Positions 8,801 through 18,301 are shown, counted from the first letter of the stretch. The stretch is DNA of 64,000 bases from Pontibacter roseus DSM 17521 (GCF_000373265.1 NZ_KB890761.1:483389-547388); one strand, 5' to 3'. The notes: generated from the sequence alone by a model not told the origin. Numbers and translations are program-made.

Positions 8801-8945
8801 GGCGCTTTTTTCAGCCAATATACGGGTATACCTTAATTGGAGATGGTGTCGGCTTGAGTGGGTACCCTTGCTACGCCGGCCAAGGTATGGCAACCTAAGC
8901 GACAGACGCTAGCGGCACAAAAAAACAGAAATACGAGGGAAAGGT

Positions 8946-9341
8946 TCAGGTATGGCTTGCTTGCCCGTTCTTGCTCAGGCCATGATGGTCGTTATGGGCC
9001 TTTTCGTGCTCGTGGCTGGTAGGGCAGTAGTCCTGGTGGTGGCCCTCAATGAGTTTCTGTTTCGTGCGGTACCGTAGGAAACTGTAAATCGCCAGAATGA
9101 GGCCGAGGGGAATCAGGATGATGCCAATGATATCCAGGTATAGGTCGTCGGATAGTTTTATGGCCACATAGCCACCCACCGAAATCGTCATGGCCGTGCG
9201 CAGGTAGGCCATCAGGGTGCGCTCGTTGGCGAAGATGGTGCGCTCCGCAGCCATGTGGTCGCGTATCTCGGCATTCTTCTTCTCCTGCACCTTGAGCTTC
9301 TTCTTGAGCTTCTTAATCGTTGCTTTGTCGGCGTCTATCAT
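8946..9341 (-). CDS. DUF202 family membrane protein, copy 2 of 3
   Basis: A 131-residue paralogue with the same plan: Lys-rich coiled coil (KKLKKKLKVQEKKNAEIRD), the signature RTIFANERTLMAYLRTAMTI, two membrane helices, a basic YRTKQKL segment, and a His-rich tail (CPTSHEHEKAHNDHHG) that could bind metal. It resembles copy 3 more than copy 1. The spacing of about 115-145 bases on either side leaves room for separate promoters. No function is known for this family. Confidence 0.82.
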   Translation of the reverse strand: MIDADKATIKKLKKKLKVQEKKNAEIRDHMAAERTIFANERTLMAYLRTAMTISVGGYVAIKLSDDLYLDIIGIILIPLGLILAIYSFLRYRTKQKLIEGHHQDYCPTSHEHEKAHNDHHGLSKNGQASHT

Positions 9342-9457
9342 AGCACGGACCTATAAGTAACTATACGGATGGGTGGTACGAGGAGGTAGGCAATTTACTG
9401 TAAATCAGGGCAAAACCATCTGTATGAAGGATAAAAGCACAAGGCGGCCGCGTGTCG

Positions 9458-9850
9458 TCAAAGCGTAGGGTCAGGGTCTTTCTTTTCCTGAGCGATGACC
9501 TCGGCATGCGTTGTACTTGTGGGCGTGTAGGCGCTGGTGTGGTTCTCAATCTTCGTCTGCTTTTTGGAGTATTTGCGGTAGCCTATGAAGCCAACCACCA
9601 GGCCTATGGGTATGAACAGGGCGCCCATTGCCTGGTAAATCGGGTCCTCAAAAAATTTGATGAAGGAAAGCCCGGCAATAACGAGTGCCATGGCTGTGCG
9701 GCTGTAGGCCAGGAACGTCCGCTCATTGGCCAGCTTGGTGCGCTCCATGGCCAGGCTATCCCGAATCTCGACATTCTGCTTCTCCTGTACCTTCAGGTCC
9801 TTTTTGATGTCTTTCCTCGATTTCCGGTGCAGTATAGCTCTGATGTTCAT
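9458..9850 (-). CDS. DUF202 family membrane protein, copy 1 of 3
   Basis: A 130-residue member of the cluster and the most divergent: the signature reads RTKLANERTFLAYSRTAMAL. It keeps the basic/coiled N-terminus (KDIKKDLKVQEKQNVEIRD) and two membrane helices. The tail (YTPTSTTHAEVIAQEKK) has lost most of the histidines of the other two. It is the first gene of the minus-strand cluster. It is separated by about 225 bases from the divergent TonB receptor gene, so both genes share an upstream region. Confidence 0.82.
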   Translation of the reverse strand: MNIRAILHRKSRKDIKKDLKVQEKQNVEIRDSLAMERTKLANERTFLAYSRTAMALVIAGLSFIKFFEDPIYQAMGALFIPIGLVVGFIGYRKYSKKQTKIENHTSAYTPTSTTHAEVIAQEKKDPDPTL

Positions 9851-10076
9851 AGTCCATTATACGAACCTGCCCTCCGGAAGGTAGCTGCTGCTGCTGCTCC
9901 TTCAGGGCAAAACAGGGCATCGGGCGAAGCGGCTATACCTGGCAAGGCAAAGGAGAAATAAAGCGCAACACGGGCATTTTTAAATCAATAGAAAAACTTT
10001 ATATTGCTATACTTGCCAGGGTGCATCAAATGGATGGTCTGCTTCAGGCCCACGTCACTGCACCCATACACCGACT

Positions 10077-12755
10077 ATGAGAAGACTCTATTGCCTGATG
10101 CTGCTCCTGCTCCTGTTGCCGGGCAAGGGATGGGCACAAAACGCTGACCAACGCCCCATAACCGCAAACTACCAGAATCGGCCGCTGCAGGAAGTGCTGC
10201 GGGAGCTGCAGCAACAACACAGCATCCGCATCTTCTACCTGCCGGAGTGGGTGGAGCCGGTGCGCGTCACGCAAAATTTCAACCAGACGCCTTTTGCCAC
10301 CGCCCTGCGGCAACTGCTCGAAAAGGCACAGCTCTCGTTCGTTTTTTACGATGCTCAGACGGTGGTGCTGGTGCCTCTTTCAGCGGCCAGCGTGTTCCAG
10401 CCCGACACGGCCCTTGCTGCGGCTGCCGCAGGTATAGCCACCCCTGACAGAACCGTCACGTTGAGCGGCCATGTGCGGAGCGCCAAAACAGGCGAGCCCT
10501 TTGTGGGCGCAACGGTGCTGCTGGAGGAACTCAAGAAAGGCACGGTGGCCGACGAGAAAGGCTACTATACCTTGACGGCACCTGCCGGGGAGTACACGCT
10601 ACGAGTGAGAGCCGTGGGCATGACCGAAGACAAGCGGCGGGTACGGCTGCAGCAGAGTCGCACCATGGATGTGGAGCTTTTCGAGGTGAGCAACCAGCTG
10701 CGCGAAGTGGCGGTGTCTGCCAAGGCCCCTGACCACAACGTGGAAAGCCTGGAGATGGGTGTCGCCCGCCTCAACATAGCAGAAGTCAGAAAAATGCCCG
10801 CCTTCCTGGGGGAGGTGGACGTGATACGCAGCGTGCTCATGCTGCCAGGCGTGACCACGGTAGGGGAGGGTGCAAGCGGCTTCAACGTGCGGGGCGGCAG
10901 CATCGATCAGAACCTGGTGCTGCAGGACCAGGCGCCGCTCTTCAGCTCCTCGCACCTGTTCGGCTTCTTCTCGGTGTTCAACCCGGACATGGTGCGGGAC
11001 GTGACGCTGTATCGCGGCGGTATACCTGCCCGCTATGGAGGCCGCATCTCATCGGTGCTGGATGTGGAACTGAAGGAGGGTAACAAGAAAGCACCTATCG
11101 TGAGCGGCGGCATCGGCCTGCTGTCGAGCCGCCTGATGGTGGAGGGGCCGATTGTGAAAGACAAAGCCTCCTTTGTGCTGGGCGGACGTGGTGCTTACCC
11201 GGGCCTCGCGCTGCGCTACATGCCCGACAAGTCGGTGCGCGACAGCGATGGCTATTTCTATGACGTCAACGCCAAAGTAAGCTATGTGCTCAGCGAGAAA
11301 GACCAACTGACCGCCTCCGGCTACCTGAGCCGCGACGGCTTCCGCTTCGGGGCCGACACCACCTATACCTGGGGCACGGCCACCGGCACCGTCCGCTGGA
11401 ACCATACCTTCAGTAACAAGCTGCTCTCCACGGTGACTGCCGTGGCAGGCGATTATGATTACGGTGTGAGCGCGGAGACAAAACCATCTGACTACACCCT
11501 CGACTCTGAAATCAAATACAAAATGCTGCAGGCCGACTTCAGCTATGAGCCATCGGTGCAGCACAAAATAAACCTGGGAGCCTCCTCGGCGTGGCACAAC
11601 TTCAACCCTGGTGTGCTCAGACCGTCTTCGGAGCAGTCGAGCCTGCTGCCCATCAGCATGGCGCGCGAGCGTTCCCTGGAGACGGCCGTATACCTGGACC
11701 ATGCCTATACCTTCAGCCCGCGCGTGTCGGTAGCCTATGGCCTGCGCTACTCTTCCTATTTCAACCTGGGGCCGGGGGAGGTATACCTCTACAACCCAGA
11801 GGTGCCCCGCCGGGAGTCCACCATCATCGACACGCTGCGCTACGCCAACGGCAAAGTCATACAACAATACAATTACCTCGAGCCCAGGGCCTCGCTGCGG
11901 GTGAGCCTGGGGCAGAACAGCTCCCTGAAACTGGGCTACAACCGCATGGTGCAGTACATCCACCTCATCTCCAACACCACAGCCGCCTCGCCCGTGGACA
12001 TCTGGAAGACCAGCAACGCCTACCTGAAGCCGCAGGTGGGAGACCAATTGGCTCTCGGCTTCTTCAAAAACATGCAGGACAACACAGTGGAGCTGTCGGC
12101 GGAGGCTTATTACAAGAAACTGCACAACCTGGTAGAGTACAAGGATGGCGCGCAGCTGCTGCTCAACAGCACCCTGGATGCCGATTTGTTGCCGGGAGAT
12201 GGCAAGGCCTACGGGTTGGAGTTGATGCTGCGCCGCTCAGGAAAACGACTGACCGGTTGGGCCAGCTATACTTACTCCAGGTCGTTGCGCCGCGTGGATG
12301 GCCCGACGGCTGAGGAGAAAATCAACAACGGCGACTATTTCCCGGCCAACTTCGACAAGCCACACGACCTCACGCTGGTGCTGAACCAGCAGCTGAGCCG
12401 ATTAATTAGCCTGGCCGCCAACTTCACCTACAGCACGGGCCGGCCTATCACCTACCCCGAGTCAGTGGCTGTGATAGACGGCCTGCTGATGGTCAACTAC
12501 AGCGACCGCAACCAGCACCGCATCCCCGATTACCACCGCCTGGACCTGGCCCTGACCATCGACGGGACGAACAAGCGGAATGCGAACTGGGTGAGCAGCT
12601 GGGTGTTCTCGGTGTACAACGTATATGGCCGACAGAACCCGTACTCTGTTTTCTTCAAAGCCAGCTACGGCGGCACGGTGCCGCAGGCCTACCGGCTGTC
12701 GGTCGTAGGCTCGGCGGTGCCAGCCATCACTTACAATTTCAAGCTAACCAAATGA
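10077..12755 (+). CDS. TonB-dependent receptor with STN and carboxypeptidase-like N-terminal domains
   Basis: An 892-residue outer-membrane receptor. A signal peptide (residues 1-21, ending GWAQ) is followed by an STN domain (about 25-100), normally a signalling module that contacts an inner-membrane anti-sigma factor. A carboxypeptidase-regulatory-like beta-sandwich (about 120-205, SGHVRSAKTGEPFVGATVLL) comes next, then the plug (about 215-330, GASGFNVRGGSIDQNLVLQD) and the 22-strand barrel. The substrate is unknown. No FecR or sigma gene is adjacent, so signalling partners, if any, lie elsewhere. Its stop overlaps the start of the DUF4249 gene (ATGA), showing tight coupling in a three-gene operon. 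Confidence 0.93.
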   Translation: MRRLYCLMLLLLLLPGKGWAQNADQRPITANYQNRPLQEVLRELQQQHSIRIFYLPEWVEPVRVTQNFNQTPFATALRQLLEKAQLSFVFYDAQTVVLVPLSAASVFQPDTALAAAAAGIATPDRTVTLSGHVRSAKTGEPFVGATVLLEELKKGTVADEKGYYTLTAPAGEYTLRVRAVGMTEDKRRVRLQQSRTMDVELFEVSNQLREVAVSAKAPDHNVESLEMGVARLNIAEVRKMPAFLGEVDVIRSVLMLPGVTTVGEGASGFNVRGGSIDQNLVLQDQAPLFSSSHLFGFFSVFNPDMVRDVTLYRGGIPARYGGRISSVLDVELKEGNKKAPIVSGGIGLLSSRLMVEGPIVKDKASFVLGGRGAYPGLALRYMPDKSVRDSDGYFYDVNAKVSYVLSEKDQLTASGYLSRDGFRFGADTTYTWGTATGTVRWNHTFSNKLLSTVTAVAGDYDYGVSAETKPSDYTLDSEIKYKMLQADFSYEPSVQHKINLGASSAWHNFNPGVLRPSSEQSSLLPISMARERSLETAVYLDHAYTFSPRVSVAYGLRYSSYFNLGPGEVYLYNPEVPRRESTIIDTLRYANGKVIQQYNYLEPRASLRVSLGQNSSLKLGYNRMVQYIHLISNTTAASPVDIWKTSNAYLKPQVGDQLALGFFKNMQDNTVELSAEAYYKKLHNLVEYKDGAQLLLNSTLDADLLPGDGKAYGLELMLRRSGKRLTGWASYTYSRSLRRVDGPTAEEKINNGDYFPANFDKPHDLTLVLNQQLSRLISLAANFTYSTGRPITYPESVAVIDGLLMVNYSDRNQHRIPDYHRLDLALTIDGTNKRNANWVSSWVFSVYNVYGRQNPYSVFFKASYGGTVPQAYRLSVVGSAVPAITYNFKLTK

Positions 12756-13816
12756 TACAGGGGAGAACAGGGCATAGAAACGGACTGTGGGCGCTACTGC
12801 TCATCTTCCTGAGCCTGCAGGCCTGCGTGGAGCCCTTCGAACTGAAAACCGGCACCGAGAAGCGCTCGCTGGTGGTCAGCGGCATGGTGACAGACCAGAA
12901 CCTGCCGGAACTGAACAAAGTCACCCTCACCTGGACCGAACCCTTTGACGGGGAGAAGCGGCAGGTGCTCAACGAGCCCGTGCTGGGCGCCACCGTCCTC
13001 CTGCAAGACAACCAGGGCAATAGTATGTCCCTGACAGAAGGAGCCCGAGGCGTCTATACCCTTTTGGAAAGCGACTTTGAGGTGCAGCCACGCAGAACTT
13101 ATACCCTCCACATCAGGCTGCCCGACGGACGCGAGTATGCCTCCCGGCCGGAGTTGCTGCGCCCGGTGCCAGGTATACGCGACATCAAGTATGAGTTCAA
13201 AGAGTTCGTCGATGTGGTAAGGAGCTCGGCTGGCGTGCTGGTGGAGCGTAAATCCGTAGGGTTTGAGGTGAAGGCACAGGCGCAGGACCCAGCGGAGCGA
13301 GGCAACTACTACCGCTGGGATACGGAGGGGGTGTTCGAATTCTTCTCAGACGTGGGAGACACACCGCTGCCCTCTCAATGCTGGTCCCATGTGGGCAGCA
13401 TCAACACCAAAGTCGTGGTTTCCGATGACCGCCTGGTGAACGGGCGGCTGTTTGAGCAGCACGTCGTGGTGGTGCCCGCCGACATACCCACCAAGTACCG
13501 CATCAAAATCAGGCAGTATTCCCTCACAGCGGAGGCCTACGAGTTCTGGCGGCTCCTGAGTCAGCAGCAGTCGAGTGTGGGCAGCATATTCGACCCGCCT
13601 GCGGCCCGCATTACCGGCAACGTCTACAGCCTGACAGACCCCGAGGAGCAGGTGACTGGCTACTTCAGCGTCTCCGCCCTGAACGACAGCTTCCTCGTCA
13701 TCAACAGGTCGCAGTACGCTCCGTTCCCGGGGCTGCCCTACGAGCTGCCCAAAGGCAATTGTCTAATCCTAGGACTTTACCCGAACGTGACCAACGAAAA
13801 GCCCCTCGGATTTTAG
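12752..13816 (+). CDS. DUF4249 domain-containing lipoprotein
   Basis: A 354-residue protein with a signal sequence and lipobox ending LQAC, followed by VEPFEL, the typical start of DUF4249 lipoproteins. The body is beta-rich (SLVVSGMVTDQNLP, VLGATVLLQDNQGN, YTLHIRLPDGREY). In Bacteroidota these lipoproteins are encoded next to TonB receptors and are presumed to sit at the cell surface as binding or lid partners, by analogy to SusD. That role is inferred from neighbourhood, not shown. The four-base overlap with the receptor gene supports translational coupling and a 1:1 complex. Confidence 0.88.
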   Translation: MIQGRTGHRNGLWALLLIFLSLQACVEPFELKTGTEKRSLVVSGMVTDQNLPELNKVTLTWTEPFDGEKRQVLNEPVLGATVLLQDNQGNSMSLTEGARGVYTLLESDFEVQPRRTYTLHIRLPDGREYASRPELLRPVPGIRDIKYEFKEFVDVVRSSAGVLVERKSVGFEVKAQAQDPAERGNYYRWDTEGVFEFFSDVGDTPLPSQCWSHVGSINTKVVVSDDRLVNGRLFEQHVVVVPADIPTKYRIKIRQYSLTAEAYEFWRLLSQQQSSVGSIFDPPAARITGNVYSLTDPEEQVTGYFSVSALNDSFLVINRSQYAPFPGLPYELPKGNCLILGLYPNVTNEKPLGF

Positions 13817-13863
13817 CCCCAACTCCAAAACAGATGCGCAACTTGAATCCAGAAAGTAACTCC

Positions 13864-15936
13864 ATGCGAACATTAACGACAATACTTCTTCTGCTGGCGG
13901 CCCCGCTGCTGACTGGGCCAGTGCTGGGGCAGCAGCAGGGGCAACGTGTTGCAGGAGTGGAGCAGGTGCAAACCCTGCTGGCAGACGAGCAGGTGCGGCT
14001 CGTGCACAGCCAACCCTGGTATGCCGCTGGGGAGAGGCTCTGGTTCAAGGCCTTCATCAACAAAACCTCAAACAGGCCACCGAGCCGAGCGCTGTATGTG
14101 GAATTGCAGGATGCGAACGGAACCACCCTCATCAACCAACGGCTGGTGGTGGAGGAAGGTATAGCCTACGGCGACATGCTACTCCCCAGCACGTTGCCCT
14201 CCGGCTCCTATACACTGTTGGCTACCACCAACTGGCTCAAGAACTTCAGTGATAAGCAACAGCACCGGGAGCAACTGCTCATCGTGAACTCCCGCGAAGT
14301 GGTGGCGCTCCGGCATACGAAGGCAGTCAGCCCATCCCTCCACGTGCAGTTTTTCCCAGAGGCAAACAGTCTGCTGGCTGGCGTAACGACCAAGGTGGCG
14401 GTGGTGGTGACTAACGCCGCAGGTATAGGTATAGCCACAAAAGGAATCATAGCGGATACCGCAGGGAACACCGTCACCTCCTTCCAGACCGAAGCCACGG
14501 GAGTAGGGGTGTTCGAGCTGCCGGCAAACGCCCAGGCGCAATACGTGGCGCAGGTGCAGGCCCAGGGCTATAAAGCGCAGCGCGCCGAGCTGCCAAAGCC
14601 AAAGCAGAACGGGCTGGCGCTGTCCGTGAAGGGGCAAAGCCCGGAGGCCATCACAGTGGGTGTGCACAGCACCATGCCCTGGACCTATACCTTGCTGGCG
14701 ACATCCGGCGACCAGGTGGTGTTCACCCACAGCGCCAAAACATCCGGTATAGTTCGCGTGCCGTGGCAGGCAACGCCCGGCAAATCCCTCCGCTTGCTGC
14801 TCCTCAACCCAGCAGGGCTGATTGAGGCGGAGCAACTGGTGTTGCCTGCACAGTTGCCGACAGGGCTTCAGGTGAAGACAGACAGGCCGCAGTACGGCAC
14901 GCGCCAGCAGGTGAAGGTGACGTTGCAGGGAATCCCGGAAAGAGCCAAGCTGGCCGTGGCGGTGTCTGCCCAACGCCCTGGCTTCCACAGGCCATTGGCT
15001 GCCATACCTACAAGCGGTATGCAGGAAGAACTTCTGCTCGTGCACGCGGCGGACGAAGGGCTTTGGAAAGATGTACTGGCCGGCAAGACAGAGGCCACCC
15101 ATGAACTGGAGCCGTTTGTGGCGGCACTGCCCCGGACAGGTATAGCCGAGCCCTTTGCTAGCACGAACTTCAGCACACGCACAGACACCGCCTTTGTGCA
15201 GGCCCTACCCGAAAGCGTGGTAGCCTATGCCGAGAAACACCATACCAGAGCCCACCTGCAGGAGATATACGGTCTGACTGAGCCACATGCCGTCGCGCCA
15301 CTCCACCGGCTACCCGCCGACAGGGTATTCAAGCTCGATGACTACATCACGTTCAACAACGTGGAGGAGGCCATCAAAGAGGTGACCACCAACGTGCGGA
15401 TGGTCCGGAAGAAGGGGAGGCAGACCGTGCGGCTGCTGTACGTGGCCCCCGGCACAAAACGGATGATGAAACAGGAGCCGCTATACCTGGTGGATGGCGT
15501 CATAGTCGAGGGGATGGAAGAAATACTGGCCCTTGACCTCAATGACATCGCCTCCATAGAGATAGCATGGTCAGAGGAGAAGCTATACGCAGCCAATCTG
15601 GGCCACCTGACGGACAACGGCTTGTTCGCGGTGTATACCAAAAGCGGGGAGGCGCGTGAGCGCCTGAAAGAAAAAGGGCGATCTGTCCTGTACGGGCAGT
15701 ACAACCAGCCCAAGGCCTTCGTGGCAACATCAAATGCGGTGGCCAGCACCATACCTGATTTCAGACAGCTGGTCTACTGGGAGCCGCAGCTTCAGGCAGG
15801 CGCCAATGGAGAGGCTTCCTTCACCTTCTTCACCTCCGACGAAATCGGGACATTCCAGATAGAGGTGCTGGGGCAAACAGCCGAAGGTATACCTTTGAGA
15901 GGAACCACCCAATACGAGGTGAGACCGGCAAACTAG
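13864..15936 (+). CDS. Secreted MG2-like protein with a plug-like C-terminal segment
   Basis: A 690-residue exported protein. The start is placed at the ATG of a good signal peptide (MRTLTTILLLLAAPLLTGPV), although the frame continues upstream. Residues of about 25-140 (EQVRLVHSQPWYAAGERLWFKAFI) resemble the MG2 bait-type domain of alpha-2-macroglobulin relatives. Further beta domains follow. Near residues 535-590 the segment LYLVDGVIVEGMEEI...DIASIEI...NGLFAVYTKSG looks like the plug domain of TonB receptors, but no barrel follows. Such proteins accompany TonB receptor/DUF4249 operons; a periplasmic or surface accessory role is inferred. The gap to the DUF4249 gene is 47 bases. Confidence 0.78.
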   Translation: MRTLTTILLLLAAPLLTGPVLGQQQGQRVAGVEQVQTLLADEQVRLVHSQPWYAAGERLWFKAFINKTSNRPPSRALYVELQDANGTTLINQRLVVEEGIAYGDMLLPSTLPSGSYTLLATTNWLKNFSDKQQHREQLLIVNSREVVALRHTKAVSPSLHVQFFPEANSLLAGVTTKVAVVVTNAAGIGIATKGIIADTAGNTVTSFQTEATGVGVFELPANAQAQYVAQVQAQGYKAQRAELPKPKQNGLALSVKGQSPEAITVGVHSTMPWTYTLLATSGDQVVFTHSAKTSGIVRVPWQATPGKSLRLLLLNPAGLIEAEQLVLPAQLPTGLQVKTDRPQYGTRQQVKVTLQGIPERAKLAVAVSAQRPGFHRPLAAIPTSGMQEELLLVHAADEGLWKDVLAGKTEATHELEPFVAALPRTGIAEPFASTNFSTRTDTAFVQALPESVVAYAEKHHTRAHLQEIYGLTEPHAVAPLHRLPADRVFKLDDYITFNNVEEAIKEVTTNVRMVRKKGRQTVRLLYVAPGTKRMMKQEPLYLVDGVIVEGMEEILALDLNDIASIEIAWSEEKLYAANLGHLTDNGLFAVYTKSGEARERLKEKGRSVLYGQYNQPKAFVATSNAVASTIPDFRQLVYWEPQLQAGANGEASFTFFTSDEIGTFQIEVLGQTAEGIPLRGTTQYEVRPAN

Positions 15937-15992
15937 CCACTTGTGCCTGAGCTCGCCAGGTATAGGTATGGCAGACAACAGGCACGCGAAAC

Positions 15993-16026
15993 AAAAAAGC
16001 CCGCTGTTGTGACAGCGGGCTTTTTT
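15993..16026. terminator. Bidirectional terminator between convergent genes
   Basis: A perfect 15-bp stem AAAAAAGCCCGCTGT with a 4-base loop, giving T runs on both strands. It serves the TonB operon (plus) and the LOG-family gene (minus). Confidence 0.92.
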
Positions 16027-16045
16027 GAGGTATAGGCTTGTGCTC

Positions 16046-16909
16046 CTAGAAGTTCGGAGACAGCAGGTACTTGCTGTAGAAGTCGTCTATCACCTTCACG
16101 GCTTCCGTAGGGTCGTCCACGATGTGCACCAGGTCCAGGTCCTCGGCGCTGATGTTGCTTTCCATCTTCAGCATCACGTCCTCCACCCACTGCATCAGTC
16201 CGCCCCAGTACTCACGGCCTACCAGCACGATAGGGAAGGCGCCGATTTTCTTTGTCTGGATTAGTGTAATTGCTTCAAACAGCTCATCCAGCGTGCCGAA
16301 ACCGCCCGGCATCACCACAAAGCCCTGCGCGTACTTCACGAACATCACCTTGCGCACGAAGAAGTAGTCAAAGTTGATGAGCTTGTCCGAGTCGATGTAG
16401 ATGTTGTTGAACTGCTCGAATGGGAGGTGTATGTTCAGGCCCACGGACTTGCCGCCCTCTGAGTGAGCGCCTTTGTTACCGGCTTCCATAATGCCCGGGC
16501 CACCGCCCGTAATCACGCCATAGCCATGGCGCACCAGCTTGGCCGCAATCTCCTCGGCCATGATGTAGTACTTGTGTGTGCTCTTGGTGCGGGCCGAGCC
16601 GAAGATGGAAACGCAGGGGCCGATTTTGGCCAGTTTCTCAAATCCTTCCACAAACTCCGACATCACCTTGAATATCTGCCAGGAGTCGGCAATCTTGATT
16701 TCGTTCCAGTCTTTGTCCACGAAGGCCTTCCTGATTTTTATATCTTCCGCAGAGGCCGGGGGAGCCGATATATGGCCGTTCTCACGTAAATCCGTGATGG
16801 TTTTCGCCTTGTTGTTGTTTACGTCCGGGTTAAGGATGGTCTGTCCACTGCCGCTGTTCAGCGTCTCGTCGTGGAGCTTGGTCTTGCTTGTCTTTCTAAG
16901 CTTTGTCAT
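16046..16909 (-). CDS. LOG-family (TIGR00730) Rossmann-fold protein
   Basis: A 287-residue protein with the motifs GSARTKST (near residue 103), GGGPGIMEAGNKGA (near 138) and PGGFGTLDELFEAIT (near 201), which define the lysine-decarboxylase-like LOG family. Members with the PGGxGTxxE motif hydrolyse nucleoside 5'-monophosphates, including cytokinin ribotides, to free the base; the bacterial substrate here is not known. About 90 N-terminal residues precede the core and look poorly ordered (KTKLHDETLNSGSGQTI). It sits 145 bases from the permease gene on the same strand and may share a transcript with it. Confidence 0.85.
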   Translation of the reverse strand: MTKLRKTSKTKLHDETLNSGSGQTILNPDVNNNKAKTITDLRENGHISAPPASAEDIKIRKAFVDKDWNEIKIADSWQIFKVMSEFVEGFEKLAKIGPCVSIFGSARTKSTHKYYIMAEEIAAKLVRHGYGVITGGGPGIMEAGNKGAHSEGGKSVGLNIHLPFEQFNNIYIDSDKLINFDYFFVRKVMFVKYAQGFVVMPGGFGTLDELFEAITLIQTKKIGAFPIVLVGREYWGGLMQWVEDVMLKMESNISAEDLDLVHIVDDPTEAVKVIDDFYSKYLLSPNF

Positions 16910-17053
16910 AATTCATTATTCATCAACTTCTGCAGGGGGCAAGCCTCCTGCGGCGCACTCATTCAGAGGCGCCTTCATCACATTAAAAAACAGTTTCAGG
17001 GTGCGCCGGCAACGTGGTGAGGCAAACGATGCACGCAACGGGTATAACACTCT

Positions 17054-18301
17054 TTACTTGGAGCGGATGGCAATAACAGGGTCTAAGTTAGAGGCGAGCA
17101 CCGCCGGGATGATGCCAGACAGCATACCTATGACCGCCGATACGCCTAGACCCAGTATTATGTTGCCCGCCGAGAGCGATACTTTCATCATATCCTGCGG
17201 AATGAGCGTGAGCAGGAACACCAGCAAGATGCCTATACCGCCACCGATAATGCTCAAAAACACCGACTCAAACAAGAACTGGAACAGGATGAAATAGTTT
17301 TTGGCGCCAAGCGATTTTTGTATACCGATGATGTTGGTGCGCTCCTTCACCGACACGAACATGATGTTGGCGATACCGAACCCGCCCACCAGAATCGAGA
17401 AGCCGCCTATCACCCAGCCAGCCAAACCCACCACCTCAAAGAAGCCGGTCACGGCCTGCGTGGCCATCTCGGGGCGGTTGATGGCGAAACTGTCCTCGTC
17501 CCGGGGCTTCAGTCCCCGAATGTTCCGCATCATGCCGCGCACCTCGTACTCCAGCTCCTGCAGCCCTATGTCCTCCTCGCGGCCTTTAACGGCGATGGTG
17601 GAGCCAATACCGTTTGGCCCTGTGGCGAACATCTTGCTGAAGGTGGCATACGGAATGATGCCCATCTGGTCAAAATTGGGCATCCCGAACAGGCTTTCGC
17701 CCTGCCGCTCCATCACGCCAATCACGTTGAACTTGTGCCCTCCCACCTTCAGCTGCTGGCCAACGGCCGGTTGCCCGGGGAAGAGCGTGTTGGCGACCTC
17801 GTCGCCGATGATAATCACGTTGCGGGCGGCATCCACTTCCTGTGGCACGAAATAGCGGCCTTCCTCCACCGGAATCTCCGTTACCCTGTTGTAGTCGTAC
17901 GTCACGCCAATCAGGCCGGCGTCGTCAAAGCTGTTGTTGCGGTGCTTGAACACGTTGCCGCCTCTGTCAGCGAATATCGCCACGCCGGCGTCGTTGGTCA
18001 GGTTGCGGTCCAGCTGGCGGAACTCATGCACGTTGGGCTGCGGGCGCTTGAAGTATTTCCACCACGGGTACTCCCCGCCGAAGCTCCAGGGCCATTTCTC
18101 CACGTACAGCACCTTGTCGCCTATAAAGCTCATGCTGTCGCGCACGTTGCGCTCCAGTGAGTCGACCAGCGTGAACACCGAGATGATGGCGAAAATGCCA
18201 ATCGTGACGCCCAGCAGAGAGAGAATCGTGCGGAGCAGGTTGGACCGGAGGGCCTGCCAGGCAAATCGGAAACTTTCTATGATGAGGCGCAGGTATAGCA
18301 T
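17054..18301 (-). CDS. MacB/FtsX-type ABC transporter permease
   Basis: A 415-residue inner-membrane protein. One membrane helix at the N-terminus (LLRTILSLLGVTIGIFAIISVFTLV) is followed by a large periplasmic MacB-type domain (about 45-280) and three C-terminal helices of the FtsX domain (about 290-410, including the ERTNIIGIQKSLGAK coupling loop). Such permeases pair with an ATPase to drive mechanotransmission or lipoprotein and peptide export. No cognate ATPase is adjacent; the nearest ABC ATPase (20988-21710) looks like a FecE-type importer and is probably unrelated. Substrate unknown. Confidence 0.87.
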   Translation of the reverse strand: MLYLRLIIESFRFAWQALRSNLLRTILSLLGVTIGIFAIISVFTLVDSLERNVRDSMSFIGDKVLYVEKWPWSFGGEYPWWKYFKRPQPNVHEFRQLDRNLTNDAGVAIFADRGGNVFKHRNNSFDDAGLIGVTYDYNRVTEIPVEEGRYFVPQEVDAARNVIIIGDEVANTLFPGQPAVGQQLKVGGHKFNVIGVMERQGESLFGMPNFDQMGIIPYATFSKMFATGPNGIGSTIAVKGREEDIGLQELEYEVRGMMRNIRGLKPRDEDSFAINRPEMATQAVTGFFEVVGLAGWVIGGFSILVGGFGIANIMFVSVKERTNIIGIQKSLGAKNYFILFQFLFESVFLSIIGGGIGILLVFLLTLIPQDMMKVSLSAGNIILGLGVSAVIGMLSGIIPAVLASNLDPVIAIRSK

